Part shown: positions 16,681 through 25,656 of the stretch, piece after piece
Numbering within the stretch: position 1 is the first letter of the stretch
Layout: every line of letters starts with the position of its first letter
Source of the DNA: Polyangiaceae bacterium
GTDB lineage: Bacteria; Myxococcota_A; Polyangia; Polyangiales; Polyangiaceae
DNA: 64,000 nt
Direction: 5' to 3'
Assembly (NCBI GenBank): GCA_019637295.1
Contig: JAHBVX010000009.1
Span: 248,001 to 312,000 of the forward strand
Translations under genes and position numbers: made by a program
Notes under the pieces: model-generated
Told to the model about the DNA's origin: nothing
The model's input: only the letters and a program-made list of their open reading frames with translations
Database searches by the model: none

Positions 16681-16726
16681 CCCCTGGCCTCAGGTCTGAA
16701 GGGCGCGCAACAGGACGTCGGCGAGC
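16681..16726. repeat. 46-bp direct repeat, mgtE copy
   Basis: Covers the last codons of mgtE (encoding ADVLLRALQT), its stop codon and 9 bp downstream. It is identical to 13507-13552. The gene side of this copy is intact mgtE, so this is the original copy and 13507-13552 the duplicate. Confidence 0.95.
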
Positions 16727-18069
16727 AGCCAGCGCGCCAGGCTCAGGTAGATGATGATGCCGAGCACGTCCACTAGCGTAGCGATGAACGGGGTCGAGCT
16801 CGTGGCGGGATCCACGCCCAGCCGATGCAGCAGCAGCGGCATCATGCCGCCGACGACGCAGCCCATGACGACGATGCAGATCACCGTCACCGCGATGAGC
16901 AAGGCAAAGGTCGGCGAGCCGCCCGGGAGCAGGACTCGCATGGCCCCGAGCACCGCCAGGAGCGCCCCGAGCAGCAGGCCTTGCCCGAGCTCCCGCCCCA
17001 GCACCCGCCACCACTGGCTGGTGCCGATGTCCCCCACCGCGAGCCCCCGGATGACCAGCGTGGAGGACTGCGAACCCGAGTTGCCGCCAGCCGCGATCAG
17101 CAGCGGCACGTAGAAGGACAGCTCCTCGATGGATGCCAGCACGTCCGCATAGGCCGCCATCGCGGTGGTCGTGAAGTAGCCCCCCACGAACAGGATCACG
17201 AGCCACGGCGCTCGCTTGCGAATGTACTCCAGCATGGAGGCGTCGAAGTACCCCTCGCGGATGGGCTCGATCGCGCCCATCTTGTGGACGTCCTCGGCTT
17301 GCTCCTCGTTCATCACGTCGAGGATGTCGTCCGCGGTGATCACGCCGAGCAGCTCCCCGTTCGTCGAGACGACCGGGAGCGTGTTGAAGTCGTACTTCGC
17401 GAGCTTCTGAGCGACCTCTTCCTGATCCATCTCCGGAGGAACGGAGATGACGTTCGACACCATCACGTCCACCACGCGCTCGTCCGGGGCCGCGACCAAC
17501 AAGCTGCGCAGCGTGAGCAGTCCGAGCATGCGCTCGCTCTCGCCGAGCACGAACACGACGTCGAGGGTCTCGGCCTCCTGCGCTGCACGCCGCACCTCGT
17601 CGACCGCGTCCTGGATGCTGAGCTCGGGGCTGACGCTGATGAAGTCGGTCGTCATCAGGCCGCCGGCGGAGGTCTCGGGCCAGCGAGCGAGCTCGCCGAC
17701 CTCCTCGGCAGCTTCCGGGTCGACGCGCTCGAGGCTCTCGAGCAGTGGCGCGGCGACGTCCGGCGGCAGCATGCCGACGAAATCGGCGGCCTCGTCCGCC
17801 CCCATCTCCGACATCAGCAGGGCGGTGGAGTCCACGCCCATGCGCCCCGAGAGCGCTTCTTGCCGCTCCTCTCCGAGCCGCTCGAAGACCTGCGCGGCGT
17901 AGTCCGTCGGCAGCAGGACCAAGAGCTCGGTGGCGCGGTCGTCGCTCAGCGAGTCGATGATGTCCGCGAAATCTTCGGGGTGAACCTCGTCGAGCAGGTC
18001 GCTGACCTCGGCGGGGTTCTCGCGAACCAGCGTCTCGAGCTCGGGACCGATCAGCTGGGCGAGGCGCAT
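16690..18069 (-). CDS. mgtE: Magnesium transporter MgtE
   Basis: 459 residues, the usual MgtE length. The N-terminal superhelical domain is residues 1-130 (LLDEVHPEDFADIIDSLSDDRATELLVLLP). Two CBS domains follow, about 130-260 (AGGLMTTDFISVSPELSIQDAVDEVR and VVDVMVSNVISVPPEMDQEEVAQ). Five membrane helices occupy about 285-455, with conserved GGNSGSQSSTLVIRGLA and a C-terminal GVDPATSSTPFIATLVDVLGI. It is a homodimeric Mg2+ channel gated by Mg2+ binding to the cytoplasmic domains. It is transcribed leftward and divergent from the enoyl-CoA hydratase gene. Its 3' end is duplicated at 13507. I saw no convincing Mg2+ riboswitch upstream. Confidence 0.96.
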   Translation of the reverse strand: MRLAQLIGPELETLVRENPAEVSDLLDEVHPEDFADIIDSLSDDRATELLVLLPTDYAAQVFERLGEERQEALSGRMGVDSTALLMSEMGADEAADFVGMLPPDVAAPLLESLERVDPEAAEEVGELARWPETSAGGLMTTDFISVSPELSIQDAVDEVRRAAQEAETLDVVFVLGESERMLGLLTLRSLLVAAPDERVVDVMVSNVISVPPEMDQEEVAQKLAKYDFNTLPVVSTNGELLGVITADDILDVMNEEQAEDVHKMGAIEPIREGYFDASMLEYIRKRAPWLVILFVGGYFTTTAMAAYADVLASIEELSFYVPLLIAAGGNSGSQSSTLVIRGLAVGDIGTSQWWRVLGRELGQGLLLGALLAVLGAMRVLLPGGSPTFALLIAVTVICIVVMGCVVGGMMPLLLHRLGVDPATSSTPFIATLVDVLGIIIYLSLARWLLADVLLRALQT

Positions 18070-18242
18070 CTGGGCCGCTTAGCAGAGGTCGACCGACGCG
18101 CACAGCCCGGGCGCGAGTGACCGCGCCGTAGTCTCGACTTGGGCAGTCTTGGCGCGACCAGATCACGATCAGTGAAGGAGGCGAGTACCCCTGCACGACA
18201 GGAGGCTGGCGGGCTCCGCGTGGGTCGCGCTATGACGATTGT

Positions 18243-19010
18243 ATGGCAGTGCGCTCGGACCTGACCGGACCCGTCGGCGTGATCACCCTCGACCGGCCGC
18301 GGGCCAACGCCTTCGACCGCGCGCAGCTCGACGCGCTCGCCGCCGCCGTCGCCGCCGCCGAGAGCACGGCTTCGCTTCGCGCCCTCGTGCTCCGCGCCGA
18401 GGGTGACGTGGCGTTCTCGGCTGGCGCCGATCTCAGCGCCACCGGCCCCCTGGCGGAGCCTGACGGCTTGCGGCGCTGGACCGGTCAGGCGCGAGCGATG
18501 CTCGATGCCATCGAGCGGCTCCCGATCCCGGTGATCGCCGCCCTCGCGCGCCCCGCGGCGGGTGGTGGGTTCGAGCTCGCCCTGGCCTGCCACATCCGCG
18601 TGCTGTCGGCCGCGGCGCACGTCTCACTCCCGGAGATCCTGCGCGGCTACCTGCCGAGCTGGGGCGCCGTCGAGCGGCTGCTGCCGCTGGTCGGCCCAGC
18701 GGTCACGCGGGACCTGCTCCTGTCCGGCCGGCGGGTTCCGGCGGCGGAGGCGCATCGTCTGGGGCTCGTCGACGAGCTCGCCGAGGACGCCGAGGGGCGC
18801 GCGCTGGAGTTGGCGCGCGAGCTCGCTGAGCGACCCCCCTTGGCCGTGAGCGCGCTCCTCGCGCAGCTCCGCGCGGGCGCGACGCTCTCCAAGGCCGAGC
18901 TGCGCGACGTCGAGCTCGGGGATCTCGAGCGCCTGGTTCGGACCGAGGACACCGTCGAGGGAGTGCTGGCGTTCTTCGAGAAGCGGGTGCCTCAGTTTCG
19001 CGGTCGCTGA
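18243..19010 (+). CDS. Enoyl-CoA hydratase/isomerase family protein
   Basis: 255 residues, single crotonase domain. The oxyanion-hole motifs are visible (FSAGADLSA and AARPAAGGGFELALAC-like segment), and both catalytic glutamates of true hydratases are conserved: E111 in GGGFEL and E131 in LPEILRGYLPSWG, 20 residues apart as in rat crotonase. The C-terminal helical part ends ...VEGVLAFFEKRVPQFRGR, where EGVLAFFEKR is the usual closing motif. It should hydrate 2-enoyl-CoA or act as a related isomerase; the substrate is unknown. A few bases further upstream another ATG exists in a different frame. It converges on a lipoprotein gene with a 7-bp gap. Confidence 0.92.
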   Translation: MAVRSDLTGPVGVITLDRPRANAFDRAQLDALAAAVAAAESTASLRALVLRAEGDVAFSAGADLSATGPLAEPDGLRRWTGQARAMLDAIERLPIPVIAALARPAAGGGFELALACHIRVLSAAAHVSLPEILRGYLPSWGAVERLLPLVGPAVTRDLLLSGRRVPAAEAHRLGLVDELAEDAEGRALELARELAERPPLAVSALLAQLRAGATLSKAELRDVELGDLERLVRTEDTVEGVLAFFEKRVPQFRGR

Positions 19011-19017
19011 GCTGGGC

Positions 19018-20019
19018 TCAGGGGCAGTCCCCGTTGACCTTGAAGGCCGACGCGGCGAACTCTGCCTCCAAGCGCCACGCATCCTTGCAGTCGGCGGTCG
19101 CGGCGGCGTTCGTGGTCGAGCACCAGTCCCCCGCCGGTCGCTCGCCGCCCAGCCAGGCCGCGCTCGAGGCGCAGCTCTTCTGCGCGCCATCCCCCCACTT
19201 CGTGATGCCCGCGAGGTACACGCAGAGCGTGACGTCGAGGACGTCGATGAACACCTGGTCCGCCTCGTCGATGCGAATGTAGCCTTTGAGGGTGGCGCCC
19301 GCTTGGAACCGCCGCCGCACGGTCGGATCCGCGTCGCCAAAATCACCCTGACAGGACAGCTCTGGATACAGCGTGGGGCCGTTGTAGGTCCCGATGCAGT
19401 TGTGGGTGTCGTCGGTGAAGCTGCCCTTCAGATCCACGGCGTGCAGCGGCAGCAGGATTGGCGTGTCGAGCTGGTCCGCCTTCTGGAAGATGGGCACGAC
19501 CACGTCGATGTTCGACGCGCTGAAGTCCCGGTCGCCGTTGGTCATCTCTACGTCGACCTCGATGGGCGCGATCGGCAACGCCAGATCGTTGCGGGTGAGA
19601 AAGCAGCCGCCGGACTTCGGATCCGTGACAGGCAAGCTGCCGCCCGTCTTGAGCTTCTTGGCCGTCCTGTCGAAGTGGAAGAGCCACGAGAACGTCCCGT
19701 CCCCCTGCTCGAAGCACGCCGGCTGCGCGAAATTGATGCCCAGGTCCAGGATCGTGTCGTGGATGAACTTCGTGGCGAGCACCGAGGGGGTGCTCACGGT
19801 GATCTGCGAGATCCGCCCCTGCCACACGTCTTGGCCCGTGTTGTCGTGTTTGGCCAGGCACTCCGCGCCCGGACCGGAGGGGCCCGCGACGTAGCAGTCG
19901 GGGCTGGCGGGCATGCACTGCCCGGTCGCCTTGCCGCCAGCCGGGGGGTCTTCACTGCCACACGCACCAAACAACAGAGCCGTGGGCAGGAGCCCGAGCG
20001 AAATCCAAACGCGCGTCAT
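19018..20019 (-). CDS. Lipoprotein of unknown function
   Basis: 333 residues. Signal MTRVWISLGLLPTALLFGAC with lipobox FGAC. The mature chain is mostly beta-type with ten or so cysteines (CMPASPDCYVAGPSGPGAEC, CFLTRNDLALPIAPIEVDVEM, WCSTTNAAATADC). The central part, TFSWLFHFDRTAKKLKTGG through VDVVVPIFQ, and DQVFIDVLDVTLCVYL suggest a ligand-binding or adhesion-type domain, but I recognise no family. It is probably surface or periplasm facing. It is a single gene between two converging or unrelated neighbours: 32 bp separate it from the thioesterase upstream, in the same direction. Confidence 0.78.
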   Translation of the reverse strand: MTRVWISLGLLPTALLFGACGSEDPPAGGKATGQCMPASPDCYVAGPSGPGAECLAKHDNTGQDVWQGRISQITVSTPSVLATKFIHDTILDLGINFAQPACFEQGDGTFSWLFHFDRTAKKLKTGGSLPVTDPKSGGCFLTRNDLALPIAPIEVDVEMTNGDRDFSASNIDVVVPIFQKADQLDTPILLPLHAVDLKGSFTDDTHNCIGTYNGPTLYPELSCQGDFGDADPTVRRRFQAGATLKGYIRIDEADQVFIDVLDVTLCVYLAGITKWGDGAQKSCASSAAWLGGERPAGDWCSTTNAAATADCKDAWRLEAEFAASAFKVNGDCP

Positions 20020-20051
20020 CGAACCTCCAAGAAGTACGGCAGCCTAGCACA

Positions 20052-20486
20052 TCAGCCGCGCTTGCCGGCGAAGTCGATGACGACCCCGTCGGCGCCCCGC
20101 AGGAGCGCCGCGCGCGCGGCGTCCGAGACCGGCTCGGAGGCGCCGGTGCGGGCGTCGACGACGACGTACACCGTCTCGCTGGTTGCCAGCAGGCTCTCGC
20201 CGGGGAGCCGTGAGATCTCCGTGCCCAGGGTGAAGGATCTGGTGCCGACGCGGAGGGTGCGCACCCCGAGCGCGAGCACGTCGTCGTAGCGAGCCGGGCT
20301 CTTCCACTCGGTCAGCTGGCGGACCAGGCGCCAGTCGAGGCTCGACCCCAGGTCACCGAACACCGCGCGGGAGAACTCTCCCGCGGCGATGTCGATGTAC
20401 TCACCGTAGCGCGCGTTGAACACGATCTGCTGCGCGTCGCACTCGTGGTAGCGCACGCGCAGCAGCAGGCGGAAGGGATTGGGCAT
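20052..20486 (-). CDS. Acyl-CoA thioesterase, 4HBT hotdog family
   Basis: 144 residues, single hotdog domain. The N-terminus RVRYHECDAQQIVFNARYGEYIDIAAGEF matches the 4-hydroxybenzoyl-CoA thioesterase family, with the catalytic-type Asp at position D17 in HECDAQ. Typical closing strands are seen in LGTEISRLPGESLLATSETVYVVVD. It should hydrolyse an acyl-CoA thioester in the cytoplasm; YbgC-type members act in envelope function, while others act in aromatic degradation. Context (near an enoyl-CoA hydratase, oxidoreductase and acyltransferase) fits lipid or acyl-CoA metabolism but does not fix the substrate. Confidence 0.88.
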   Translation of the reverse strand: MPNPFRLLLRVRYHECDAQQIVFNARYGEYIDIAAGEFSRAVFGDLGSSLDWRLVRQLTEWKSPARYDDVLALGVRTLRVGTRSFTLGTEISRLPGESLLATSETVYVVVDARTGASEPVSDAARAALLRGADGVVIDFAGKRG

Positions 20487-20583
20487 GAGGTCGGCCCATA
20501 GTTGGCCCGCGAGCGCCGCTGGTCTACCCCCTTGGACCGCGGCCGCCCGCCTACGGCGGACGGAGCCTCAGGCGCGCGTGGGC

Positions 20584-22743
20584 TCAGGGCTCTCTGGCCT
20601 GTGCCTCCGCGTCATCCCGGGGCCGCACGAGCTGAATGTGCACCGGGATGCCCACCAGCTGGGTCATCCCGCTGAGCGGATCGACCGCCGCCGAGCCGGA
20701 CGCAGCGAGCCGATTGACGTTCGCGCCGCCCCGCGCGCGCGCCACCGTCCAGCTCGAGCCGGGATCGTGGCCATAGCCATGCGGCACCGCGACCGCGCCC
20801 GGGCGCAGCTCGGGATCGATGGCGACGGGTAGCTCGATCTGCCGTCCGTTCGCCGACAAGCGCACTCGGTCGCCGCGCGTGACACCCAGGCGTCGCGCGT
20901 CCTCCGTGGACAGGTGCGCCGCGTGAACCGGGAGCGCGAGACGCGCGCTGTCGTGCATCCAGGAGTTGTGGCCGAGCCGCTCGCGCTTCGAGATCAGGCG
21001 CAGCCCGCTGCAGGCGCCTCGCTCCACGTCGGCGGAGAGCTCATCGAGGCGTGCCCAGACTTCCGCGTCGAACAGCTCGACCCGCCGGCTCGCGGTGCGG
21101 ATGCGACGGCGCAAGAAGTCACCCGGCCGCTCTCGGTGGGCGAGGGAGACGCCGTGGGGACGCGCGCGGAGCTTGGCCAGCGGCCGCAGACCGAGCGCCG
21201 GAACGAGCAGCGGCGCGAGCATTGCTCGCGGACCGCCGAGGGCGAGGGCCGCGCGCAGCGCGCGATCGGCGACGTGACTGCCGAAGAAGGGCAGCTTCGC
21301 CGCGCGGCAGAGCTCGAGGAAGATCCGATAGTCTTGGCGCCGCTCGCCGCGAGGGGCAACCACCGCGTCGGTCCACTGCAGGTACGGGGTCGGCTGGAGC
21401 TGCAGCTGGCTCAGCGGCAGGTCCTCGCGCTCGAGGAAGTCCGTCGATGGCAGCACGTGGGTGGCGTGCGCGCCCGTGTCGTTCACGAACAAGTCGATGC
21501 TGACCAGCAGCTCGAGCTTGCCGAACGCCTCTCGCAAGCGGTCTTCGTCGGGGGCGGAGAGCAGCGGGTTGCCAGCGATCACGATCAGCGCCCGCACCTT
21601 CTCGCGGCCTGGCGTCAGGATCTCGTCCGCCAGGATTGACGCCGGCAGCGTCCCGAGCACCGGCGCGTGGGAGCCCACCCGGCTACGCCATGGCGGTTCC
21701 GAGTCCAGCCCGACCAGCCGCGCGATGGCGGCCGTGTCGACGGCGCCTCGCACCATCAGCGCGCCGCCCTCGCGATCCAGGTTGCCCGTGCACAGCTCGA
21801 GCGCGAGCTTGGCCGCGTAGGCGATGTTGCCGAAGCGCCCCTGGTTGACTCCGGTCGAGACGTGACAGAACGCGCCCTTGGCGCGCGCGAACCGCCGCGC
21901 GATGTCGCGGGTGGTGGCCGCAGCCACGCCCGTGAGCGGTGCCACTCGCTCCGGCGAGAACCCGCGCACTGCTTCACGCAGCTTCGACACGTCCTTCGCG
22001 TGCCGCGCGAGGGTCTCTGCGTGCTCCAGCCGTTCCTCGAAGATGGTCGCCAACAGCGCGAGCAGCAGCGCTGCGTCCGTGTCCGGCACGATCGGCACAT
22101 GCTGGCCGACGGCGCGAGCCGTCTCGCTGCGACGGGGATCGACGACCACCACCTGTCCGCCGCGCCGCTCGATGGCTTGCAGCCGCTCGACCATGCGCGG
22201 AGCGTTCACGAACGAGCTCTGACTCACCGACGGATTGGTGCCGACCAGCAAGGCGAAGTCGGCGCGCTCCAGATCCGGCACCGGGTGTGTGGCCGCCGAC
22301 CCGAGCATGCGCCGGGCGACCACGAACTTGTTGTTGCAGTCCTGCGAGCCCGCGGAGAAGTAGTTGCGGGTCCCGAGCGCGCGGATGAGGCCCATCGCGT
22401 ACAGCGGCAGCGTGTAGGAGAAGGCGGCGGGGTTGCCGACGTACACCGCGGTCGCGTGCGGCCCGTGCTCGTCGCGAAGCCGCCTGAGGGTGCGTCCGAT
22501 GTCCCGGTTGGCCTGCTCCCAGCTCGTGCGCGCGAGCTTGCCACCGTCGCGCACCATGGGGTGGTCCACGCGCGAGGGGCTCGTGTGCAGCTCCGCGAAG
22601 CGCGTGCCTTTGGCGCAGGCGAAGCCGCGGGACACCACGTGATCCCGGTCCGGGCGCAGCGCGACCACTCGATCGCCGTCGACGTCCGCGAGCAGCCCGC
22701 AGGCCGCCTCGCAGATCCGACAGTAGGTGACGCGGGCGTGCAT
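20584..22743 (-). CDS. Molybdopterin-dependent oxidoreductase, formate dehydrogenase-like
   Basis: 719 residues. It opens with a [4Fe-4S] site, C8-x2-C11-x3-C15-x27-C43, followed by KGTRFAELHTSPSRVDHPMVRDGG. Molybdopterin-binding segments include YVGNPAAFSYTLPLYAMGLIRALGTRNYFSAGSQDCNNK, VGTNPSVSQSSFVNAPR, VDPRRSETARAVG and, at the C-terminus, a molydopterin dinucleotide-binding domain (RLGVTRGDRVRLSANGRQIELPVAIDPELRPGAVAVPHGYGHD). The Cys in SQDCNNK is a candidate molybdenum ligand. There is no Tat signal, so it is cytoplasmic. No partner electron-transfer subunit is adjacent. The substrate is unknown; annotation as formate dehydrogenase would be a guess. Confidence 0.9.
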   Translation of the reverse strand: MHARVTYCRICEAACGLLADVDGDRVVALRPDRDHVVSRGFACAKGTRFAELHTSPSRVDHPMVRDGGKLARTSWEQANRDIGRTLRRLRDEHGPHATAVYVGNPAAFSYTLPLYAMGLIRALGTRNYFSAGSQDCNNKFVVARRMLGSAATHPVPDLERADFALLVGTNPSVSQSSFVNAPRMVERLQAIERRGGQVVVVDPRRSETARAVGQHVPIVPDTDAALLLALLATIFEERLEHAETLARHAKDVSKLREAVRGFSPERVAPLTGVAAATTRDIARRFARAKGAFCHVSTGVNQGRFGNIAYAAKLALELCTGNLDREGGALMVRGAVDTAAIARLVGLDSEPPWRSRVGSHAPVLGTLPASILADEILTPGREKVRALIVIAGNPLLSAPDEDRLREAFGKLELLVSIDLFVNDTGAHATHVLPSTDFLEREDLPLSQLQLQPTPYLQWTDAVVAPRGERRQDYRIFLELCRAAKLPFFGSHVADRALRAALALGGPRAMLAPLLVPALGLRPLAKLRARPHGVSLAHRERPGDFLRRRIRTASRRVELFDAEVWARLDELSADVERGACSGLRLISKRERLGHNSWMHDSARLALPVHAAHLSTEDARRLGVTRGDRVRLSANGRQIELPVAIDPELRPGAVAVPHGYGHDPGSSWTVARARGGANVNRLAASGSAAVDPLSGMTQLVGIPVHIQLVRPRDDAEAQAREP

Positions 22744-22785
22744 GGCCCCCGCATACTACTGCGCGCCCATGCTCGCGCGTCGCCC

Positions 22786-23046
22786 TCAGGCGGCGAGTCG
22801 TCGCGCGCCCCTGAGCTGACGAGCTCGCGGGGCGATCGCGGCCGCAAGACACAGCCCGGGCAGGGTGAGGCGGAGCTGTCGCGGGTCGAGCCAACCGCCC
22901 CGGGCGAGGGAGGCGCTCGCGGCGGCGACCTCCTCCCGCCACAGCCCGGTGTGCTCCGCGAGCCGCTGCCGGGTGGCCTCCCGGTCGGACTGAGCCAGCT
23001 CGAACAGACCAGATAACGTGAGTACTTCTGCAGGGGTGAGGCGCAT
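22786..23046 (-). CDS. Small hypothetical protein
   Basis: 86 residues from the ATG at 23046. The sequence MRLTPAEVLTLSGLFELAQSD followed by REEVAAASASLARGGWLDPRQLRLTLPGLCLAAAIAPR reads like a short winged-helix domain (LTPAEVLTLSGLFELA as first helices, LARGGWLD as wing). The C-terminus is basic. It lies between the molybdoenzyme (downstream) and the acyltransferase (upstream) on the same strand, with 68 bp to the latter. It may be a small regulator, but no family is recognised with confidence. Confidence 0.55.
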   Translation of the reverse strand: MRLTPAEVLTLSGLFELAQSDREATRQRLAEHTGLWREEVAAASASLARGGWLDPRQLRLTLPGLCLAAAIAPRARQLRGARRLAA

Positions 23047-23114
23047 GTACTGTTCATAGAACCAGTGCTGCGTGTGCGTCCAGTTTCTGGCGTCGTTTCT
23101 TCTGGCGCGGCGCG

Positions 23115-24086
23115 TCAGCTCCTGCCCTTGCGCCGCACTCGACCCAAGAAGGGCACGCGGCCCCGGGCGAGCTCGTCGAGCTCGACCTGCAGGGCGGCGC
23201 GCACTCGCTCGTAGCAGCGCGCGAGCTCGGCCGGGTCGTCGGCCGCGTCCGGGGCCAGGTCGTCGAACTGGATTGCCGGGCCGAAGCGCAACGCCGTCTG
23301 GGCTGGCAGCGGCCAGTAGGGCAAGAACCCCAGCGTGATGCCCCAGGGCACGCAGAGCACGATGGGCAGCGCGTTGGCGCGCACCACGCGCTTGATGCCG
23401 AGGCGCTCGGCCAGCGCCTCGCCGCGCGTGAGCACGATGAATTGCTCGTGGGTGCCCGCGCTCACCACCGGGATGATGGGGACTCGCGCGCGCAGCGCGA
23501 GCTTCAGAAAACCGGTGCGGCCGCCCAGCTCGATGCGGTGCCTGTCGCGCCAGGCGCGCGTGGAGTCGAGATCCGAGCCGGGATAGACCAGCACGAGGTG
23601 CCCGCGCTCGAGGGCATGCCTGGCGCCGTCGTGACCCGCCCGCAGCGCGCCGAACTTCACGGCGACCTCCCGCAGCCGAGCCTGCTGGAACAGGAGGTCG
23701 TGGGCGAGCGGGTGTACGGCGCGCTCGAGCCCGAAGCGATCGCGGATCGCCACCAGGGTCAGCAGGCTGTCGAAAGTCTGCAGCCCGCCGTTGTGGTTGC
23801 CCACGATCAGCGCAGGGCCGACGGCGGGCACGTTGTCGAGCCCCTCGACCGTCCAGCGGAAGTACCGCTCGCCGATGAAGCGCGCCAGATCGAGCACGAC
23901 GTCCACGAACTCGGGGTCGCGACCGTCGATGCCGTCGCTCACTCCGCTGCTCGTGTCCCGATCGAAGGCGAGCCGCAGCCCGGCCAAGGACATGTCTCGA
24001 ACGCCCACGCTCCACAGGTCCGCGAGCTCGAGGTGTCGTCCGGCGCGAGCTCGCCACTCGTCGAACGAGAACGGGGTCTTGCGCAT
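23115..24086 (-). CDS. Lysophospholipid acyltransferase family protein (PlsC-like)
   Basis: 323 residues. The core has VGNHNGGLQTFDSLL (residues 95-109), the NHSGG-x4-D variant of the acyltransferase H-x4-D motif, then LVYPGSDLDSTRAWRDRHRIELGGRTGFLKLALRARVPIIPVVSAGTHEQ, matching the usual block II-III (EG/PGG and VPIIPV). The N-terminal 80 residues contain no obvious membrane helix. It probably transfers an acyl chain from acyl-CoA or acyl-ACP to a lysolipid or similar acceptor, at the membrane surface. It is transcribed leftward, divergent from the DUF2378 gene. Confidence 0.85.
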   Translation of the reverse strand: MRKTPFSFDEWRARAGRHLELADLWSVGVRDMSLAGLRLAFDRDTSSGVSDGIDGRDPEFVDVVLDLARFIGERYFRWTVEGLDNVPAVGPALIVGNHNGGLQTFDSLLTLVAIRDRFGLERAVHPLAHDLLFQQARLREVAVKFGALRAGHDGARHALERGHLVLVYPGSDLDSTRAWRDRHRIELGGRTGFLKLALRARVPIIPVVSAGTHEQFIVLTRGEALAERLGIKRVVRANALPIVLCVPWGITLGFLPYWPLPAQTALRFGPAIQFDDLAPDAADDPAELARCYERVRAALQVELDELARGRVPFLGRVRRKGRS

Positions 24087-24172
24087 CGCGCTTCCGCGTC
24101 TCTTCTAGCACTGGACGCCGCGCGACGTGCGAGCTTCCGCCCCGTGCTCACCGCCGCTACACTCCGTCGCGG

Positions 24173-24760
24173 ATGGAGGCGCTGCCGTCGGATTGGTCCG
24201 AACCGAGCTGGACGCTGCCGCTGGATGCCGACGCGGCGATCGCGGCGGTGCCCGAGGACGCGACCATGACGGGCATGTTCCTGGCCGCGCTCGTCGCGGT
24301 CGCGAGCGAGCGCGGGGTAGAGCTGCCGAGCGCGCGGCCTCGCTACGTCGCGTTCCAGCCCTATCCCCTGCGCGAGCATTGCCGCTTGCTGGTGGAGCTG
24401 TCTCGGCTGGGCTTCCCGAACCGGCCGCTGCGCGAGGCGCTCAGGCGCGTCGGGCGCGGCGCTCCGGAGGTGTTGCTCGGCTCCACGGTGGGTCGCGTCG
24501 TGCTGGGCTCCGTGGAAGGCACCGTGCCCATCCTGCAGGCGATGGCCAAGTCGTACGCGCTGCACATGCGCCCAGCCACCCTCGACGTGATTCAAACGGG
24601 CGAACGTCAAGCCGTCGTGCGCCTGAACGAAGTCTACAACTTCGCGGACTGCCACAACGTGGGTGTGTTCGAGGGTGTGCTGCGCTACGCCGGCGTAAAC
24701 GGGCGAGTGCGCATCCACTCGCGCTCACCCACGCGCGCCGATCTGTGCTGCGATTGGTGA
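24173..24760 (+). CDS. DUF2378 (TIGR02265) family protein
   Basis: 195 residues. Family marks visible: TMTGMFLAALVAVASERGVEL near residue 31-51, RPRYVAFQPYPLREHCRLLVELSRLGFPNRPLREALRRVGRGAPEVLLGSTVGRVVLG in the middle, and a C-terminal GVFEGVLRYAGVNGRVRIHSRSPTRADLCCDW. This family is abundant in Myxococcota and of unknown function; its fold has been compared to heme-NO-binding/V4R-like domains. A second clear member is at 56972-57541 in this window. It is monocistronic, between the acyltransferase and the XRE regulator. Confidence 0.85.
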   Translation: MEALPSDWSEPSWTLPLDADAAIAAVPEDATMTGMFLAALVAVASERGVELPSARPRYVAFQPYPLREHCRLLVELSRLGFPNRPLREALRRVGRGAPEVLLGSTVGRVVLGSVEGTVPILQAMAKSYALHMRPATLDVIQTGERQAVVRLNEVYNFADCHNVGVFEGVLRYAGVNGRVRIHSRSPTRADLCCDW

Positions 24761-24853
24761 ACTCCTGAGCGGCAAAGGTGACCGCGCTCCGGCACTGGGT
24801 ACTCAGCGCCCTTGAGTGCTGGTGCCGGATCGGCGCACACTCCTTCAGTCTCC

Positions 24854-25531
24854 ATGGCCAAGAGCAAAGCTACAGCCGAACTTGCCCCCGGCGCGGGTCG
24901 CGCCCGAACCTCGGCGCGGGTCGAGCGCGCCAAGTCGGGGGATGGCGCCGACCAGCCAGGCCTGCAGGCCGTCACCGATCTGACCCCCGCGGTCGCCGGC
25001 AACCTCAAGCGGCTGCGCAGCGAGCGCGGCCTCTCGCTCGAGAAGCTGGCCAGGGCCAGCGGCGTCAGCCGCGCCATGCTCAATCAGATCGAGAACGAGC
25101 GGAGCACGCCGACCATCAACGTGCTGTGGAAGATCGCCCAGGCGCTCGGGGTGCCGTTCTCCGCGCTGCTCAGCCAGGCCGCTTCTGCCGGGCTCACGGT
25201 CCTTCCGGCGGCCCAGGCTCGCCTATTGCGCTCGCAGGACGGCGGCTTCACCTCCCGCGCGCTGTTCCCCGCGGACCGGCCGCGGCACGTCGAGTTCTAC
25301 GAGCTTCGCCTGCGCCCCAGCGCCGTGGAGCACGCCGACGCGCACGCCCCGGGCACGAGCGAGAACTTGGTCGTGGCCAGTGGGCACCTAGAGCTCACCG
25401 TCGGCTCGGAGCGGACGGAGCTTCGCGAAGGCGACGCCGTGCTGTTTCCGGCGGACGTGCCTCACGTCTACCGAAACCCGGGCCGCAAGGAGGCGCAGCT
25501 GTTCTTGGTCATGACGTACGCGCAGCGCTGA
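24854..25531 (+). CDS. XRE-family regulator with C-terminal cupin
   Basis: 225 residues from the ATG at 24854. Residues 1-55 are an Ala/Lys-rich extension. The helix-turn-helix is residues about 58-115 (NLKRLRSERGLSLEKLARASGVSRAMLNQIENERSTPTINVLWKIAQALGV). A cupin domain follows (LRPSAVEHADAHAPGTSENLVVASGHLELTVGSERTELREGDAVLFPADVPHVYRNPG), with the H, E and H residues that line the usual metal or ligand pocket. Regulators of this layout control amino-acid, polyamine or alkane-sulfonate genes in other bacteria; its target is unknown. No partner gene is adjacent. Confidence 0.92.
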   Translation: MAKSKATAELAPGAGRARTSARVERAKSGDGADQPGLQAVTDLTPAVAGNLKRLRSERGLSLEKLARASGVSRAMLNQIENERSTPTINVLWKIAQALGVPFSALLSQAASAGLTVLPAAQARLLRSQDGGFTSRALFPADRPRHVEFYELRLRPSAVEHADAHAPGTSENLVVASGHLELTVGSERTELREGDAVLFPADVPHVYRNPGRKEAQLFLVMTYAQR

Positions 25532-25656
25532 CCTCCGCGGTCCGGAGTCCGGACGGGAGCTGACCCGGCATCCGGACCGTCGCCCCCGCAGCGGAGGATC
25601 TCCCGCGATCTAGCCGCGAGCGACGCGTGGCACGGGTCGTGCTCTCCCCCCGGACC

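Noticed and set aside
16610-18196. Long Arg/Ala-rich frame overlapping mgtE
   Set aside because: mgtE has clear family motifs over its whole length, and the alternative frame is low-complexity.
18070-18242. Magnesium-sensing leader upstream of mgtE
   Set aside because: No M-box-like conserved blocks could be recognised in this 173-bp divergent region.
22786-24111. Single long minus-strand gene covering the acyltransferase region
   Set aside because: The acyltransferase in another frame has family motifs; only the last 86 codons of the long frame look like a real protein.
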